A stretch of DNA of 64,000 nt. Source: Hybos culiciformis. Lineage: Eukaryota; Arthropoda; Insecta; Diptera; Hybotidae. The stretch spans positions 29,355,090 through 29,419,089 of the forward strand of contig OZ023274.1 of NCBI GenBank assembly GCA_964007475.1. Reading direction: 5' to 3'. Each line of letters opens with the position of its first letter. The first letter of the stretch is position 1. Made by a program: the position numbers and the translations under genes. The notes under the pieces are model-generated. The model made no database searches and was not told the DNA's origin. It worked only from the letters and a program-made list of their open reading frames with translations. Below, piece by piece: positions 44,873-59,479 of this stretch.

Positions 44873-45118
44873 AAAAAAAAAACACACGAAGCAGTCATAG
44901 GAACTGCCGAAAGAAGTTTATACTTAAAGCTTTAAACTATGAAATAACAATGACTACAAATAATGGACTGCTTTTGGACTGCTGGACTGATTTTTATTTT
45001 AATTTACATTTTGTACTGAGCAGCCCATCATTTATAGCCACTGTTATTTCATAGTTTAAAGCTTTAAGTATAAACTTCTTTCGGCAGTTCCTATGACTGC
45101 TTCGTGTGTTTTTTTTTA
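44873..45118. mobile_element. Foldback MITE with about 100-bp arms
   Basis: CACACGAAGCAGTCATAGGA (44883) and its exact reverse complement (ending 45108) begin arms identical for about 67 bases (through AAAGCTTTAAACTATGAAAT), then diverged for another 30. The loop is about 40 bases. The ends run into A/T homopolymers, so the target duplication cannot be defined. Confidence 0.85.
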
Positions 45119-45263
45119 TATTTTGAGCCAGGACGACTCTAAAAGGGCAGGTAATCTTTATTTCACCGGCGCTACCTATTTAAAAAACATTTTTTTTTGC
45201 ATATTTTAAGCAGGGAAGACCCTAACCATAGCTCCCTCTCCAAAATTTTTGGTCAGGTAATTC
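45117..45263. repeat. Dispersed/tandem 'GGTAATCTTTATTTCACCGG' unit, left of the minisatellite
   Basis: The unit reads GAGCCAGGACGACTCTAAA, GGCAGGTAATCTTTATTTCA, CCGGCGCTACCTATTT, then CCAAAATTTTTGGTCAGGTA. The same unit reappears to the right of the 12-bp array at 49088-49330, in about two and a half degenerate copies. Confidence 0.75.
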
Positions 45264-48200
45264 CACCCTCACTTCCGCCCTCACTTCCGCCCTCACTTCT
45301 GCCCTAACTACCAACCTGATTCCGCCCTACCAACCTGATTTCCGCCCTCACTACCACCCTCGCTTCCGCCCTCACTTCCGCACTCACTTCCGCCCTCACT
45401 TCCGCCCTCACTTCCGCCCTCACTTCCGCCCTCACTTCCGCCCAAACTTCCGCCCTCACTTCCGCCCTCACTTCCGCCCTCACTTCCGCCCACACTTCCG
45501 CCCTCACTTCCGCCCTCAGTTCCGCCCTCACTTCCGCCATCACTTCCGCCCTTACTTCCGCCCTCACTTCCGCCCTCACTTCCGCCCTTACTTCCGCCCT
45601 CACTTCCGCCCTCACTTCCGCCCTCACTTCCGCCTTCACCTCCGCCCTCACTTCCGCCCTCACTTCCACCCTCACTTCCGCCCTCACTTCCGCCCTCACT
45701 TCCGCCCTCACTTCCGCCCTCACTTCCGACCTCACTTCCGCCCTCACTTCCGCCCTCACTTCCGCCCTCACTTCCACCCTCACTTCCGCCTTAATTCCGC
45801 CCTCACTTCCGCCCTCACTTCCGCACTCACTTCTGCCCGCACTTCCGCCCTCACTTCCACTCTCACTTCCGCCCTCACTTCCGCACTCACTTCCGCCCTC
45901 ACTTCCGCCCTCACTTCCGACCTCACTTCCGCCCTCACTTCCGCCCTCACTTCCGACCTCACTTCCGCCCTCACTTCCGCCCTCACTTCCGCCCTCACTT
46001 CCACCCTCACTTCCGCCTTAATTCCGCCCTCACTTCCGCCCTCACTTCCGCACTCACTTCTGCCCGCACTTCCGCCCTCACTTCCACTCTCACTTCCGCC
46101 CTCACTTCCGCACTCACTTCCGCCCTCACTTCCGCCCTCACTTCCGACCTCACTTCCGCCCTCACTTCCGCCCTCGCTTCCGCCCTCACTTCCGCCCTCA
46201 CTTCCAACCTCACTTCCGCCCTCACTTCCGTCCTCACTTCTGCCCTAACTACCAACCTCTCTTCCGCCCTCACTTCCGTCCTGATTTCCACCCTGATTTC
46301 CGCCCTCACTACCACCCTCGCTTCCGCCCTCACTTCCTCTCTCACTTCCGCCCTCACTTCCGCCCTCACTTCCGCCCTCACTTCCGCCTCACTTCCGCCC
46401 TCACTTCCGCCCTCACTTCCGCCCTCACTTCCGCCCTCACTTCCACCCTCACTTCCGCCCTCACTTCCGCCCTCACTTCCGCCCGCACTTCCACCCTCAC
46501 TTCCTCCCTCACTTCCGCCCTCACTTCCGCCCTAACTTCCGCCCTTACTTCCGCCCTAACTTCCGCCCTAACTTCTGTCCTCCGTTCCGCCCTCCCTTCC
46601 GCCCGCCCTTCCGTCCTCACTTCCAACCTCACTTCCGCCCTCACTTCCGTCCTCACTTTCGTCCTCACTTCCGCCCTCACTTCCGCCCTCACTTCCGCCC
46701 TCACTTCCGCCCTCACTTCCGCCCTCACTTCCGCCCTCACTTCTGCCCTCATTTCCACCCTCACTTCCGCCCTCACTTCCGCCCGCCCTTCCGTCCTCAC
46801 TTCCAACCTCACTTCCGCCCTCACTTCCGCCCTCACTTCCGCCCTCACTTCCGCCCTCACTTCCGCCCTCACTTCCGCCCTCACTTCCGACCTCACTTCC
46901 GCCCTCACTTCCGCTCTCACTTCCGCCCTCACTTCCGCCCTCACTTCCGCCCTCACTTCCGCCCTCACTTCCGCCCTCACTTCCGCCCTCACTTCCGCCC
47001 TCACTCACTTCCGCCCTCACTTCCGCCCTCACTTCCGCCCTCACTTCTGCCCTCATTTGCGCCCTCACTTCCGCCCTCACTTCTGCCCTCACTTCTGCCC
47101 TCACTTCCGCCCTCACTTCCGCCCTCACTTCCGCCCTCACTTCCGCCCTCACTTCCGCCCTCACTTCCGCCCTCACTTCCGCCCTCACTTCCGACCTCAC
47201 TTCCGCTCTCACTTCCGCCCTCACTTCCGCTCTCACTTCCGCCCTCACTTCCGCCCTCACTTCCGCCCTCACTTCCGCCCTCACTTCCGCCCTCACTTCC
47301 GCCCTCACTTCCGCCCTCACTTCCGCCCTCACTTCCGCCCTCACTTCCGCCCTCACTTCCGCCCTCACTTCTGCCCTCATTTCTGCCCTCACTTACGCCC
47401 TCACTTCCGCCCTCACTTCCGCCCTCACTTCCGCCCGCACTTCCGCCCTCACTTCCGCCCTCACTTCCGCCCTCACTTCTGCCCTCACTTCCGCCCTCAC
47501 TTCCACCCTCACTTCCTCCCTCACTTCCGCCCTCACTTCCGCCCTAACTTCCGCCCTCACTTCCGCCCTAACTTCCGCCCTAACTTCCGCCCTAACTTCT
47601 GTACTCCGTTCCGCCCTCCCTTCCGCCCTCCCTTCCGCCCTCACTTCCGCCCTCACTTCCGCCCTCACTTCCACCCTCACTTCCGCCCTCACTTCCGCCC
47701 TCACTTCCGCCCGCACTTCCACCCTCACTTCCTCCCTCACTTCCGCCCTCACTTCCGCCCTAACTTCCGCCCTTACTTCCGCCCTAACTTCCGCCCTAAC
47801 TTCTGTCCTCCGTTCCGCCCTCCCTTCCGCCCGCCCTTCCGTCCTCACTTCCAACCTCACTTCCGCCCTCACTTCCGTCCTCACTTCCGTCCTCACTTCC
47901 GCCCTCACTTCCGCCCTCACTTCCGCCCTCACTTCCGCCCTCACTTCTGCCCTCATTTCTGCCCTCACTTACGCCCTCACTTCCGCCCTCACTTCCGCCC
48001 TAACTTCCGCCCGCACTTCCGCCCTCACTTCCGCCCTCACTTCCGCCCTCACTTCTGCCCTCACTTCCGCCCTCACTTCCGCCCTCACTTCCGCCCTCAC
48101 TTCCGCCCTCACTTCCGCACTCACTTCCGCCCTCACTTCCACCCTCACTTCCTCCCTCACTTCCGCCCTCACTTCCGCCCTAACTTCCGCCCTCACTTCC

Positions 48201-49077
48201 GCGCTAACTTCCGCCCTAACTTCCGCCCTAACTTCTGTACTCCGTTCCGCCCTCCCTTCCGCCCTCACTTCCGCCCTCACTTCCGCCCTCACTTCCGCCC
48301 TCACTTCCACCCTCACTTCCGCCCTCACTTCCGCCCTCACTTCCGCCCTCACTTCCGCCCGCACTTCCACCCTCACTTCCTCCCTCACTTCCGCCCTCAC
48401 TTCCGCCCTAACTTCCGCCCTTACTTCCGCCCTAACTTCCGCCCTAACTTCTGTCCTCCGTTCCGCCCTCCCTTCCGCCCGCCCTTCCGTCCTCACTTCC
48501 AACCTCACTTCCGCCCTCACTTCCGTCCTCACTTCCGTCCTCACTTCCGTCCTCACTTCCGCCCTCACTTCCGCCCTCACTTCCGCCCTCACTTCCGCCC
48601 TCACTTCCGCCCTCACTTCCGCCCTCACTTCCGCCCTCACTTCCGCCCTCACTTCCGCCCTCACTTCCGCCATCACTTCCGCCCTCACTTCCGCCCTCAC
48701 TTCCGACCTCACTTCCGCCCTCACTTCCGCCCTCACTTCCGCCCTCACTTCCGCCCTCACTTCCGCCCTCACTTCCGCCCTCACTTCCGCCCTCACTTCC
48801 GCCCTCACTTCCGCCCTCACTTCCGCCCTCACTTCTGCCCTCATTTCCGCCCTCACTTCCGCCCTCACTTCCGCCCTCACTTCCACCCTCACTTCCTCCC
48901 TCACTTCCGCCCTCACTTCCGCCCTAACTTCCGCCCTCACTTCCGCCCTAACTTCCGCCCTAACTTCCGCACTAACTTCCGCCCTAACTTCTGTACTCCG
49001 TTCCGCCCTCCCTTCCGACCTCTCTTCAGCCCTTACTGCCGCCCTCTCTTCAGCCCTTACTGCCGCCCTCACTTCCT
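45264..49077. repeat. 3.8-kb minisatellite of the 12-bp unit CACTTCCGCCCT
   Basis: About 318 units of CACTTCCGCCCT (plus strand; AGGGCGGAAGTG on minus), 8 of 12 bases G/C, with one CpG per unit. Variants such as CACTTCCTCCCT, TAACTTCCGCCC, CGTTCCGCCCTC and CTTCCAACCTCA recur in fixed order, giving a higher-order structure. The block CACCCTCACTTCCTCCCTC ... TTCTGT(C/A)CTCCGTTCCGCC occurs at about 46490, 47505, 47720, 48135, 48370 and 48885. Another near-identical block of about 230 bp starts at about 45781 and 46011. Five of six frames are open by construction (HFRP, TSAL, LPPS, EVRA, GGSE), so its long frames, including one of 690 codons at 47057-49129, are not evidence of genes. Confidence 0.97.
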
Positions 49078-49087
49078 TCCTTTTTTT

Positions 49088-49330
49088 TGGGCAGGTAATC
49101 TTTATTTCTCACCCGAGCTACCTATTTAAAAAAAAAAAATTATTTTGGTATATTTTGAGGCGGGAAGACTCTAACTGTAGCTCCGTATCCAAAATTTTTG
49201 GTCAGGTAATCTAATTATTTGATCGGAGGAAAAAATTTTTTTTAACATATTTTGAGCCGGCACGACCTAACCGTAGGTCACTGCCCAAAAAATTTTCGGT
49301 AGGTAATCTTTATTTCACCGGACCTACCTA
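49088..49330. repeat. Degenerate copies of the flanking unit, right of the minisatellite
   Basis: GGCAGGTAATCTTTATTTCTC..GCTACCTATTTAAAA (49091), TTTTGAGGCGGGAAGACTCTAAC..CAAAATTTTTGGTCAGGTAATC (49150-49210), TTTTGAGCCGGCACGACCTAACC (49250) and GGTAGGTAATCTTTATTTCACCGG (49300) repeat the unit seen at 45117-45263. The minisatellite has therefore expanded within a tandem array of this unit. Confidence 0.75.
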
Positions 49331-50845
49331 TTTTGAAAAATAAATTTTAGTTGTTAGATAATTTGTAAACGAAAGATTTTTAAAAAATAATTTGAATTTA
49401 AATTTTCCGTGCTAAATTATTTTGTTTTTATAAATGACAAATGATTATTGAACTACCTAATTTGAAAAAAAATTTAAATTTTAAAAAATTTGTAAACGAA
49501 AGATTTTTAAAAATAATTTGAATTTAAATTTTTCGCGCCAAATTATTTTGTTTTTATAAATAACAAATGATTATTGAGTTGACTCATTTTTTTTGAGTAT
49601 TCAAACGGTACAGCATGTCGTTTTTTTTTTTAACTCAAATTCGAATGAGTAAAAAAATTTTTACCCCCTACAGAATTACTCATTTATATCATACACCGCG
49701 TTAAAAGAAGTATAAACTTCAAAAAATCTTAGTTCTCTGATTATTTTATAGGTAAATTATAGTATTGGAATTTATCAACATTATAAAAAAAATAAAAAAA
49801 TAAAAAGGGTCTTAATAAATGACGGTCAAAGATTTTTATCGCGCGTCAATAACTTTAACTATCAACCAAGTTGTCATTTAACCAATTTTTTCTTCATTTT
49901 TATTATACTTTATAGATAAATTTTTCAAAATAAAAACATAGTAAAATATTTTTTCCTAGTTTTCCTTTTTTAATGTTTATTATTGTGGGTTTCCTTAATA
50001 CTAAAACATAATAAAATATAAATTTTTTTGTTACAGTACAAATTTCAAAATTTAAATGACTTACAACACAATATAATAAAATTTTCATGTTATTTAAAAT
50101 TGAAATAGTAATAAAATAAATTCTTTGTGCACATTTAAATTTTTATTTTAATTTCATTTAATAACTTACATATTATTCTAGCTTTTGTTCTTGCAAATGC
50201 AGAAATAAATTACAAATTTTGTTGATATACAGCCTCAATCAAAGTGAATCAAAATTAATATTGACAATATTATAAAATTTATTGATTTTTGTATTCAATA
50301 ACTTTTCCTCCAAAAACCAACCGTACAAAATCAAAGACCAATAATCAAGTTTAGTTATGTCTTTAACTTTTCGTTGATAAATGGATTTAAATATTGCCTG
50401 CACTGTATCAAACTTTTCTTTTTTCAATAAAAGTTCATAAACATGATAACCGAATCTTATTATCATCGAAATAGTCAATAGTCAAATGCAAATAATAAAA
50501 AATTATAACAAAGTTTTACATTTTATCTATTAAAAGTATTGGAAAATGAAATTAGCTTTTATTTAAAAAAATATATATTAATATTTTAAATCAATACTTG
50601 TGGCGCTATCTGTGAATAAAATATTTGTTTCACTATTATAATAATTAACATACAGGGGTTATGATAAAGTTAAAATTTTCAATCTACTGTCAAATTCACT
50701 ATACATATGTATGTAAGTTCACAATTCTGAAAGACAGTCTTTATTATATACATATTTATTCCATTTTAAATTATTCTAATTTTAATTATATTGATATATT
50801 TATATATATTTTTGTTTATATGTAAAAAAAAATATATACATAATA
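49331..50845. other. AT-rich non-coding DNA with a short direct repeat
   Basis: AATTTGTAAACGAAAGATTTTTAAAAA(T)AATTTGAATTTAAATTTT recurs at about 49360 and 49488 (unit about 128 bp), ending GATTATTGA near 49445 and 49570. No gene was supported. Confidence 0.6.
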
Positions 50846-50957
50846 TGTTTTTCCATAAAGGAAGTATAAATAGAGAAACTAGTCAAAATTTTCTATGAAA
50901 ATTGTTGTTGTACTTGTTGACAAAAATTATAAACAACGACGCAAGTAACGTTATTAA

Positions 50958-51103
50958 TAAGCTTATCCGAATTTTTATTCACTCATTTTCGGCTCGACAT
51001 CAAGTAACTGAAATTTTATATTGTTTTTTTATTGCTTACTTTTTCTTTATAATTTTCAAATTTACTCTCGGAAATGAGTGAATAAAAATTCGGATAAGCT
51101 TGG
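50958..51103. repeat. Inverted repeat with 31-bp arms
   Basis: AAGCTTATCCGAATTTTTAT then TCACTCATTTTC, and its reverse complement GAAATGAGTGAATAAAAATT then CGGATAAGCTT, flank a loop of about 80 bases. Possibly a small foldback element or the remains of a TIR pair. Confidence 0.85.
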
Positions 51104-51106
51104 GAA

Positions 51107-51240
51107 CTGTTCACAAATTACGTAACGCTTTTTTTGCCGTTTTTTAACACCCCCCCTTCCCCCCTTTTAACAGATCGTAACAAATTCCAATACCCGCCCC
51201 CTCCTAAGGATAACGTAACAAAAGTTAAACACTTTTTAAA
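51107..51240. mobile_element. Single terminus of a 'TTCACAAATTACGTAACG' type element
   Basis: CTGTTCACAAATTACGTAAC is followed by C-rich stretches (ACACCCCCCCTTCCCCCC, CCCGCCCCCTCC) and GTAACAAA strings. This layout resembles the ends of widespread insect DNA-transposon repeats. The matching inverted end was not found downstream, so this is a fragment or a truncated copy. Confidence 0.5.
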
Positions 51241-51382
51241 TTACTTTTAGAACAATTTTTTTATTCGAATTTATAATTTAAAATAAGTGGATTATTTTTT
51301 GCACATATGAATTTTATGAAAATGTTCGTTTTTTTTTCCGTATATTAATATTATATTTAGTGAATTTTTTTTATAAAAAGGA

Positions 51383-53168
51383 GGAAATTTGGTTACATGT
51401 AATAAATGTAATAAGGAAATTTCGTGTAAGGATCATCAACTAGTGGTTTGCATCGGCATTTAGAAAGGAAGAATACATTGCAAAGGACAGTACCAGCAGA
51501 AGGTTTAGTTTTAAAGCGCATTAAACGTAGTAGTGTTAATAATCTTTCTAAATATTTTCACCACACAAATAGTCAAACGCTTGAGGTAATTGTATCAAAA
51601 TTAGCTGCTTTTGATAACATTCCCATACAAAAAATAACTAAGAACTAGTCATCAATTTGCAGGGATTTGCTCTACCAAAACACCCAACTGATGTAATGAA
51701 CCTAATTTATAAATATTATGAAAAAGTGAAAAAAAGTATTTGTGCCAAAGTTATTGAGATAAAATCTAAAAATCAGAAAATTACTCAAAGTATTGATTAA
51801 TGGACTAGTTTAAAAAATAAACGATATTTAAACATTCATATATGGTGAATCTGAAAATGTTGGAATCCAGCAGATAAAATGGTCCAGCAGATAAAATGGT
51901 GAGCTTGGTTAATGAAAAACTAGAATCATTCAAAATTAGTCATGAAAAAGACGTTGTTGCTACAACGAGTGCTGGGGCCAGCGTTATGGTGAGGTTTGGT
52001 GAATTATCTCAACCAATACTGCAACTTTGCTACAACCATGCTATACAGCTGGCAGTGATTTATCTTTTTTATAAAAAAAACACAAAAAAATAACGTCCAG
52101 TGATGAGAGTGAGGGCCGTTCAGATTCGGATTTTGGTGACAACGAATTTGGCGTATTTTCAGAAGAAGAATTTGAGCAAGAAAATTGTTTTATAGATGAA
52201 TCACCAGATATAAAATCAACAATTGCAAAAATTCGCACAATCGTCAAAAGGTTTAAAAATTTACCGGTACGTAATTCAATTCTTCAAAAATACGTTAAGC
52301 AAGATTAAAATACTGAGTTGCAACTATTACTTGATTGTAAAACTAGGTGGAATAGTTTGATAACTATGATAGAAAGATTCGTAAGACTGATTGGGCCAAT
52401 ACAAAAAGCACTCGTTGATTTAAAATTGGATAATTTTTGGCAAAGCGAGTATACAAAAGAAGCAGTAAATATCTTAGCAGCACTAAAGCCAATTGAAATT
52501 GCTGTTGAGGCGCTATCAAGACATGATGCTAACTTACTAACAAGTGATGGAATTTTAAAATTTGTATTCGATAGTCTCGAAGAAAATGATTCGTTACTGA
52601 CGAAAACATTATTACAAGAAATTAAGATACAAATTTCTAAAAGACGAAATGTTTCATTGGTATCGGTTTTGAAGTTTTTGAATAATCCTAACTGTTATAA
52701 CCACTGTAGTAACACTAACACTAGCTCATCTGAAGATTATTTTACGATGATTCCAAAAAATGAGTTAATAAGAACTGTAAAATCGCTTATTAAAAGATTT
52801 ATTGCTATTGATTTTGATGATGAGGAAGCTGCAACTTCGAATGAAAATGAAGTAGCATTAGTAAATAATGAAAACACTTCTAAATCACTAAAAGAAAAAT
52901 TAGAAGCTTCAATCCACACAAGTCTTGCAAAAAATACAATAAAAAATGATATGACCACAGTATTAAAAGAAATAAATCTATATGAAATAACTGGCCAAAT
53001 TACGCCAAATCTAAAATTACTTAAAAACGCTTTCTTTTCAGTTCGACCAGCATCAACTCAAAATCAGCGAAACTTTTCAACATCGAGCCACATAGTTTCT
53101 AAGAAAAGAACTAGGCTATCCGATAAGGCAGTAGATGCTCTATGCTTATTAAATTTTTTTTTTTTTTA
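51383..53168 (+). pseudogene. BED-finger hAT transposase gene, decayed
   Basis: A BED zinc-finger trace at 51392-51470 reads TCNKCNKEISCK, then after a one-base shift SSTSGLHRHLERKN; the last ligand His is Asn here. Next comes GFALPKHPTDVMNLIYKYY (51660-51720), then a stop in QSID*WTSLK. After it are DVVATTSAGASVMVRFG and QLCYNHAIQLAV (51896-52060, part of the catalytic region), an acidic linker (SSDESEGRSDSDFGD), LLDCKTRWNSLITM (52325-52365, the hAT TRWNS block) and RHDANLLTSDGILKFV. The C-terminal KKRTRLSDKAVDALCLLNFF (53100-53155) is the hAT dimerisation signature. At least two stops and several frameshifts; the longest open piece is 283 codons (52318-53169). Non-functional. Related to the fragment at 16690-17110. 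Confidence 0.88.
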
Positions 53169-53169
53169 A

Positions 53170-53414
53170 AGAAAAAGAATTCTGAATAAATTTCTTATTC
53201 AGTGTATTATTTATGTATATTTTTTGTATATTATTCTATTATTTTTTTAAAATGAATTATTTTTATTTTGTTAAAATAAAATATTTTTAAAATGATTTGT
53301 AATTTTATTATTTTATTTTTATGAAGAATATATTCTCGGGAATTCTCGAAACTTACGAGACAGAAAAAAAAAATATCTCGAATTCCCGAGACAGAGAATA
53401 TGACCCAATCTCTA
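53170..53414. mobile_element. Probable right end of the hAT element
   Basis: After the coding relic, strings CTCGGGAATTCTCGAAACTT and CTCGAATTCCCGAGACAGAG lead to ATGACCCAATCTCTA. Its complement TAGAGATTGGGTCAT is a plausible hAT terminus (TAGAGATTG). No matching left terminus was found before 51383, so the element is probably truncated on that side. Confidence 0.5.
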
Positions 53415-53584
53415 ATCACAACCCCATGAGCTTTTTTTTTGTATTTTTTGAGAATTCTACTCTCACAAAAGCTTTTAAAACTTTCAAAATTGTATAGAAC
53501 TGTTGTTATTTTGAAAGTTTTAAAAGCTTTTGTGAGAGTGGAATTCTCAAAAAATACAAAAAAAAAAGCTCATGGGGTTGTGAT
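53415..53584. mobile_element. Near-perfect 170-bp foldback element
   Basis: ATCACAACCCCATGAGC..AGAATTCTACTCTCACAAAAGC..AACTTTCAAAA and its reverse complement pair over about 75 bases with a loop of about 15. It lies immediately beside the TAGAGATTG end of the hAT remnant. Extremely stable cruciform or RNA hairpin potential. Confidence 0.85.
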
Positions 53585-54339
53585 ATGGATTTTTTGTTTC
53601 ACTATTTGTATTTGAATTTTTTGTATGGGAATAGTTTCTCTATTTATACTTCCTTTATTGTTTTTCCCTAAAAATAATATAAATGCGATCTTTTAAAATT
53701 TTGTTTTTATTTATTTAAAAGCTTTTAAAGTGATACCCAATTACGGAAATCACAAGAAAATTCATAAAAACATTATAAATAAAAATCTGTTGCAATTTAT
53801 ATTACATAAGAAAAGCTAATTGCATTTTTTGTTTAAATAGAAAAAAAAACTTTAATTATCCAATTCATTTTTTTGTTATACACACCCAGAAAAAAAATGC
53901 TAGTTAAATTAACAATTTTTAACTGTTTTTAACTGTTAAACAAAAATTGTTGATGTTAAAGAGAAATTTTTTAAATTAAACTAATAAATATTTGATCTAA
54001 GTAAAGATGCTTCTTATTTTAACATTTCATTTTGTTATTTTAAAATGTTTCAAACAGTTATTTAGTAAAAGCTGAAAATTGTGATTTTAACAACATTAAT
54101 TGTTATTTTATGTTTCATTCGAAAGAAATAAAATTTTACTATTCTCTCTTTTAAATTAAAAACTCTTCTGTTATTATAACAATTACACATTCAATTGTTG
54201 ATATGACAATAAAAGCTTTTGAAATAATGTTTTTGTTGTTATTTAAAAATGGTACATATAACAATAAAAATTGTCAAAGTAAATACGGCATTGTTAAAAA
54301 AAAAGTTTTGGTTGATTTAAAAGCTACACTTTCAAAATA

Positions 54340-54425
54340 AATATTTATCTTGTTACATTAAAGAACTCCGCTCTTAACGAGACAAGTTAAGAGCGGAGTT
54401 CTTTAATTTAACAAGATAAATATTT
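54340..54425. repeat. Strong hairpin with 7-base loop
   Basis: AATAAATATTTATCTTGTTA, then TTAAAGAACTCCGCTCTTAAC, a loop GAGACAA, and the reverse complement. Only a couple of mismatches over arms of about 39 bases. Confidence 0.85.
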
Positions 54426-54439
54426 ATTATGTTTATATT

Positions 54440-54812
54440 AGCGAATTTATATTTTCTATTTAATACATTGTTGTATATTACTGACATAGCTCAGTGGAAG
54501 ACTCTACATCACATTGAACACAGCGGTTAAGCAACGTCTCGTAGTGATAGTACTTAGATGGGTGACCAATAAAAAAAAAACAATAAAAAAACAAAAAAAG
54601 ACGAAAAAAGCGAAAAAAAAACAAAAATAAACCAAGAAATTAAAAAAATAAACAAAAAAAAAATTAAAAAAATAAAAAAAAACAAAAAAAAACAAAAAAA
54701 AAACAAAAAAAAAAAGAACCAAAAAGAACCAAAAAAAAAACAAAAAAAGGCGAAAAAAAAAACAAAAAAAGGCGAAAAAAATACAAAAACAAACCAAAAA
54801 AATAAAAAAACA
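54440..54812 (+). mobile_element. 5S-rRNA-like SINE with long A-rich tail, copy 2
   Basis: CTGACATAGCTCAGTGGAAG ACTCTACATC leads into GGTTAAGCAACGTCTCGTAG and TAGTACTTAGATGGGTGACC. The last two match the internal control region of 5S rRNA genes (box A and box C). About 240 bases of A-rich sequence with interspersed C and G follows, as in a SINE tail. A relative in opposite orientation lies at 24274-24695. It lacks the 5' third of 5S rRNA and is not a functional 5S gene. AGCTCAGTGG also resembles a tRNA A box, so a mixed origin is possible. Confidence 0.72.
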
Positions 54813-55085
54813 AAAACTATTTTAAAATAATTATTTCGAATAGTTAATTTAACAGTTTGGCACCGTAACAATATATTTTTTTCTCAAACTGCTAAAATTG
54901 TTATAATAACAACTTAACATTTTAAATATAACAATTTTGTGTTAATTTTAACAATGTAATATGTCTTTTGAATTAACAATTTTTGCAATTTTAATTTAAA
55001 TATAAACCCTTTTGCGCAAAATCTATAAAGATTTTTTGTTAATTTTACCTATAAAATCTTTTAATTTAACAATTTTTTTTTCTGG

Positions 55086-59479
<4,394 letters not shown>

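Larger units (their letters stand above)
50855..53658. mobile_element. TIR element with 27-bp ends and 9-bp target duplication
   Basis: ATAAAGGAAGTATAAATAGA and on to GAAACTA (50855-50881) is exactly inverted at 53632-53658. The 9-bp direct repeat TGTTTTTCC flanks both ends (50846-50854 and 53659-53667). A 9-bp duplication suggests a Mutator-like element, whereas hAT makes 8. The transposase relic inside is hAT, so it was probably inserted later. Size 2.8 kb. Confidence 0.75.

Noticed and set aside
47057..49129. 690-codon open frame (HFRP repeats) and long minus-strand frames of EVRA/GGSE repeats
   Set aside because: A 12-bp repeat without stop codons keeps five of six frames open by construction. 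No non-repetitive domain, signal peptide or start context was seen, and several frames are equally long on both strands. It is a minisatellite.
54482..54572. Functional 5S rRNA gene
   Set aside because: Only the internal promoter-like part resembles 5S; the 5' and 3' pairing strands of helix I are absent and a long A-rich tail follows.
54504..54871. Phe-rich minus-strand open frames of 97 and 105 codons
   Set aside because: They are the A-rich SINE tail read in reverse (poly-T codons).
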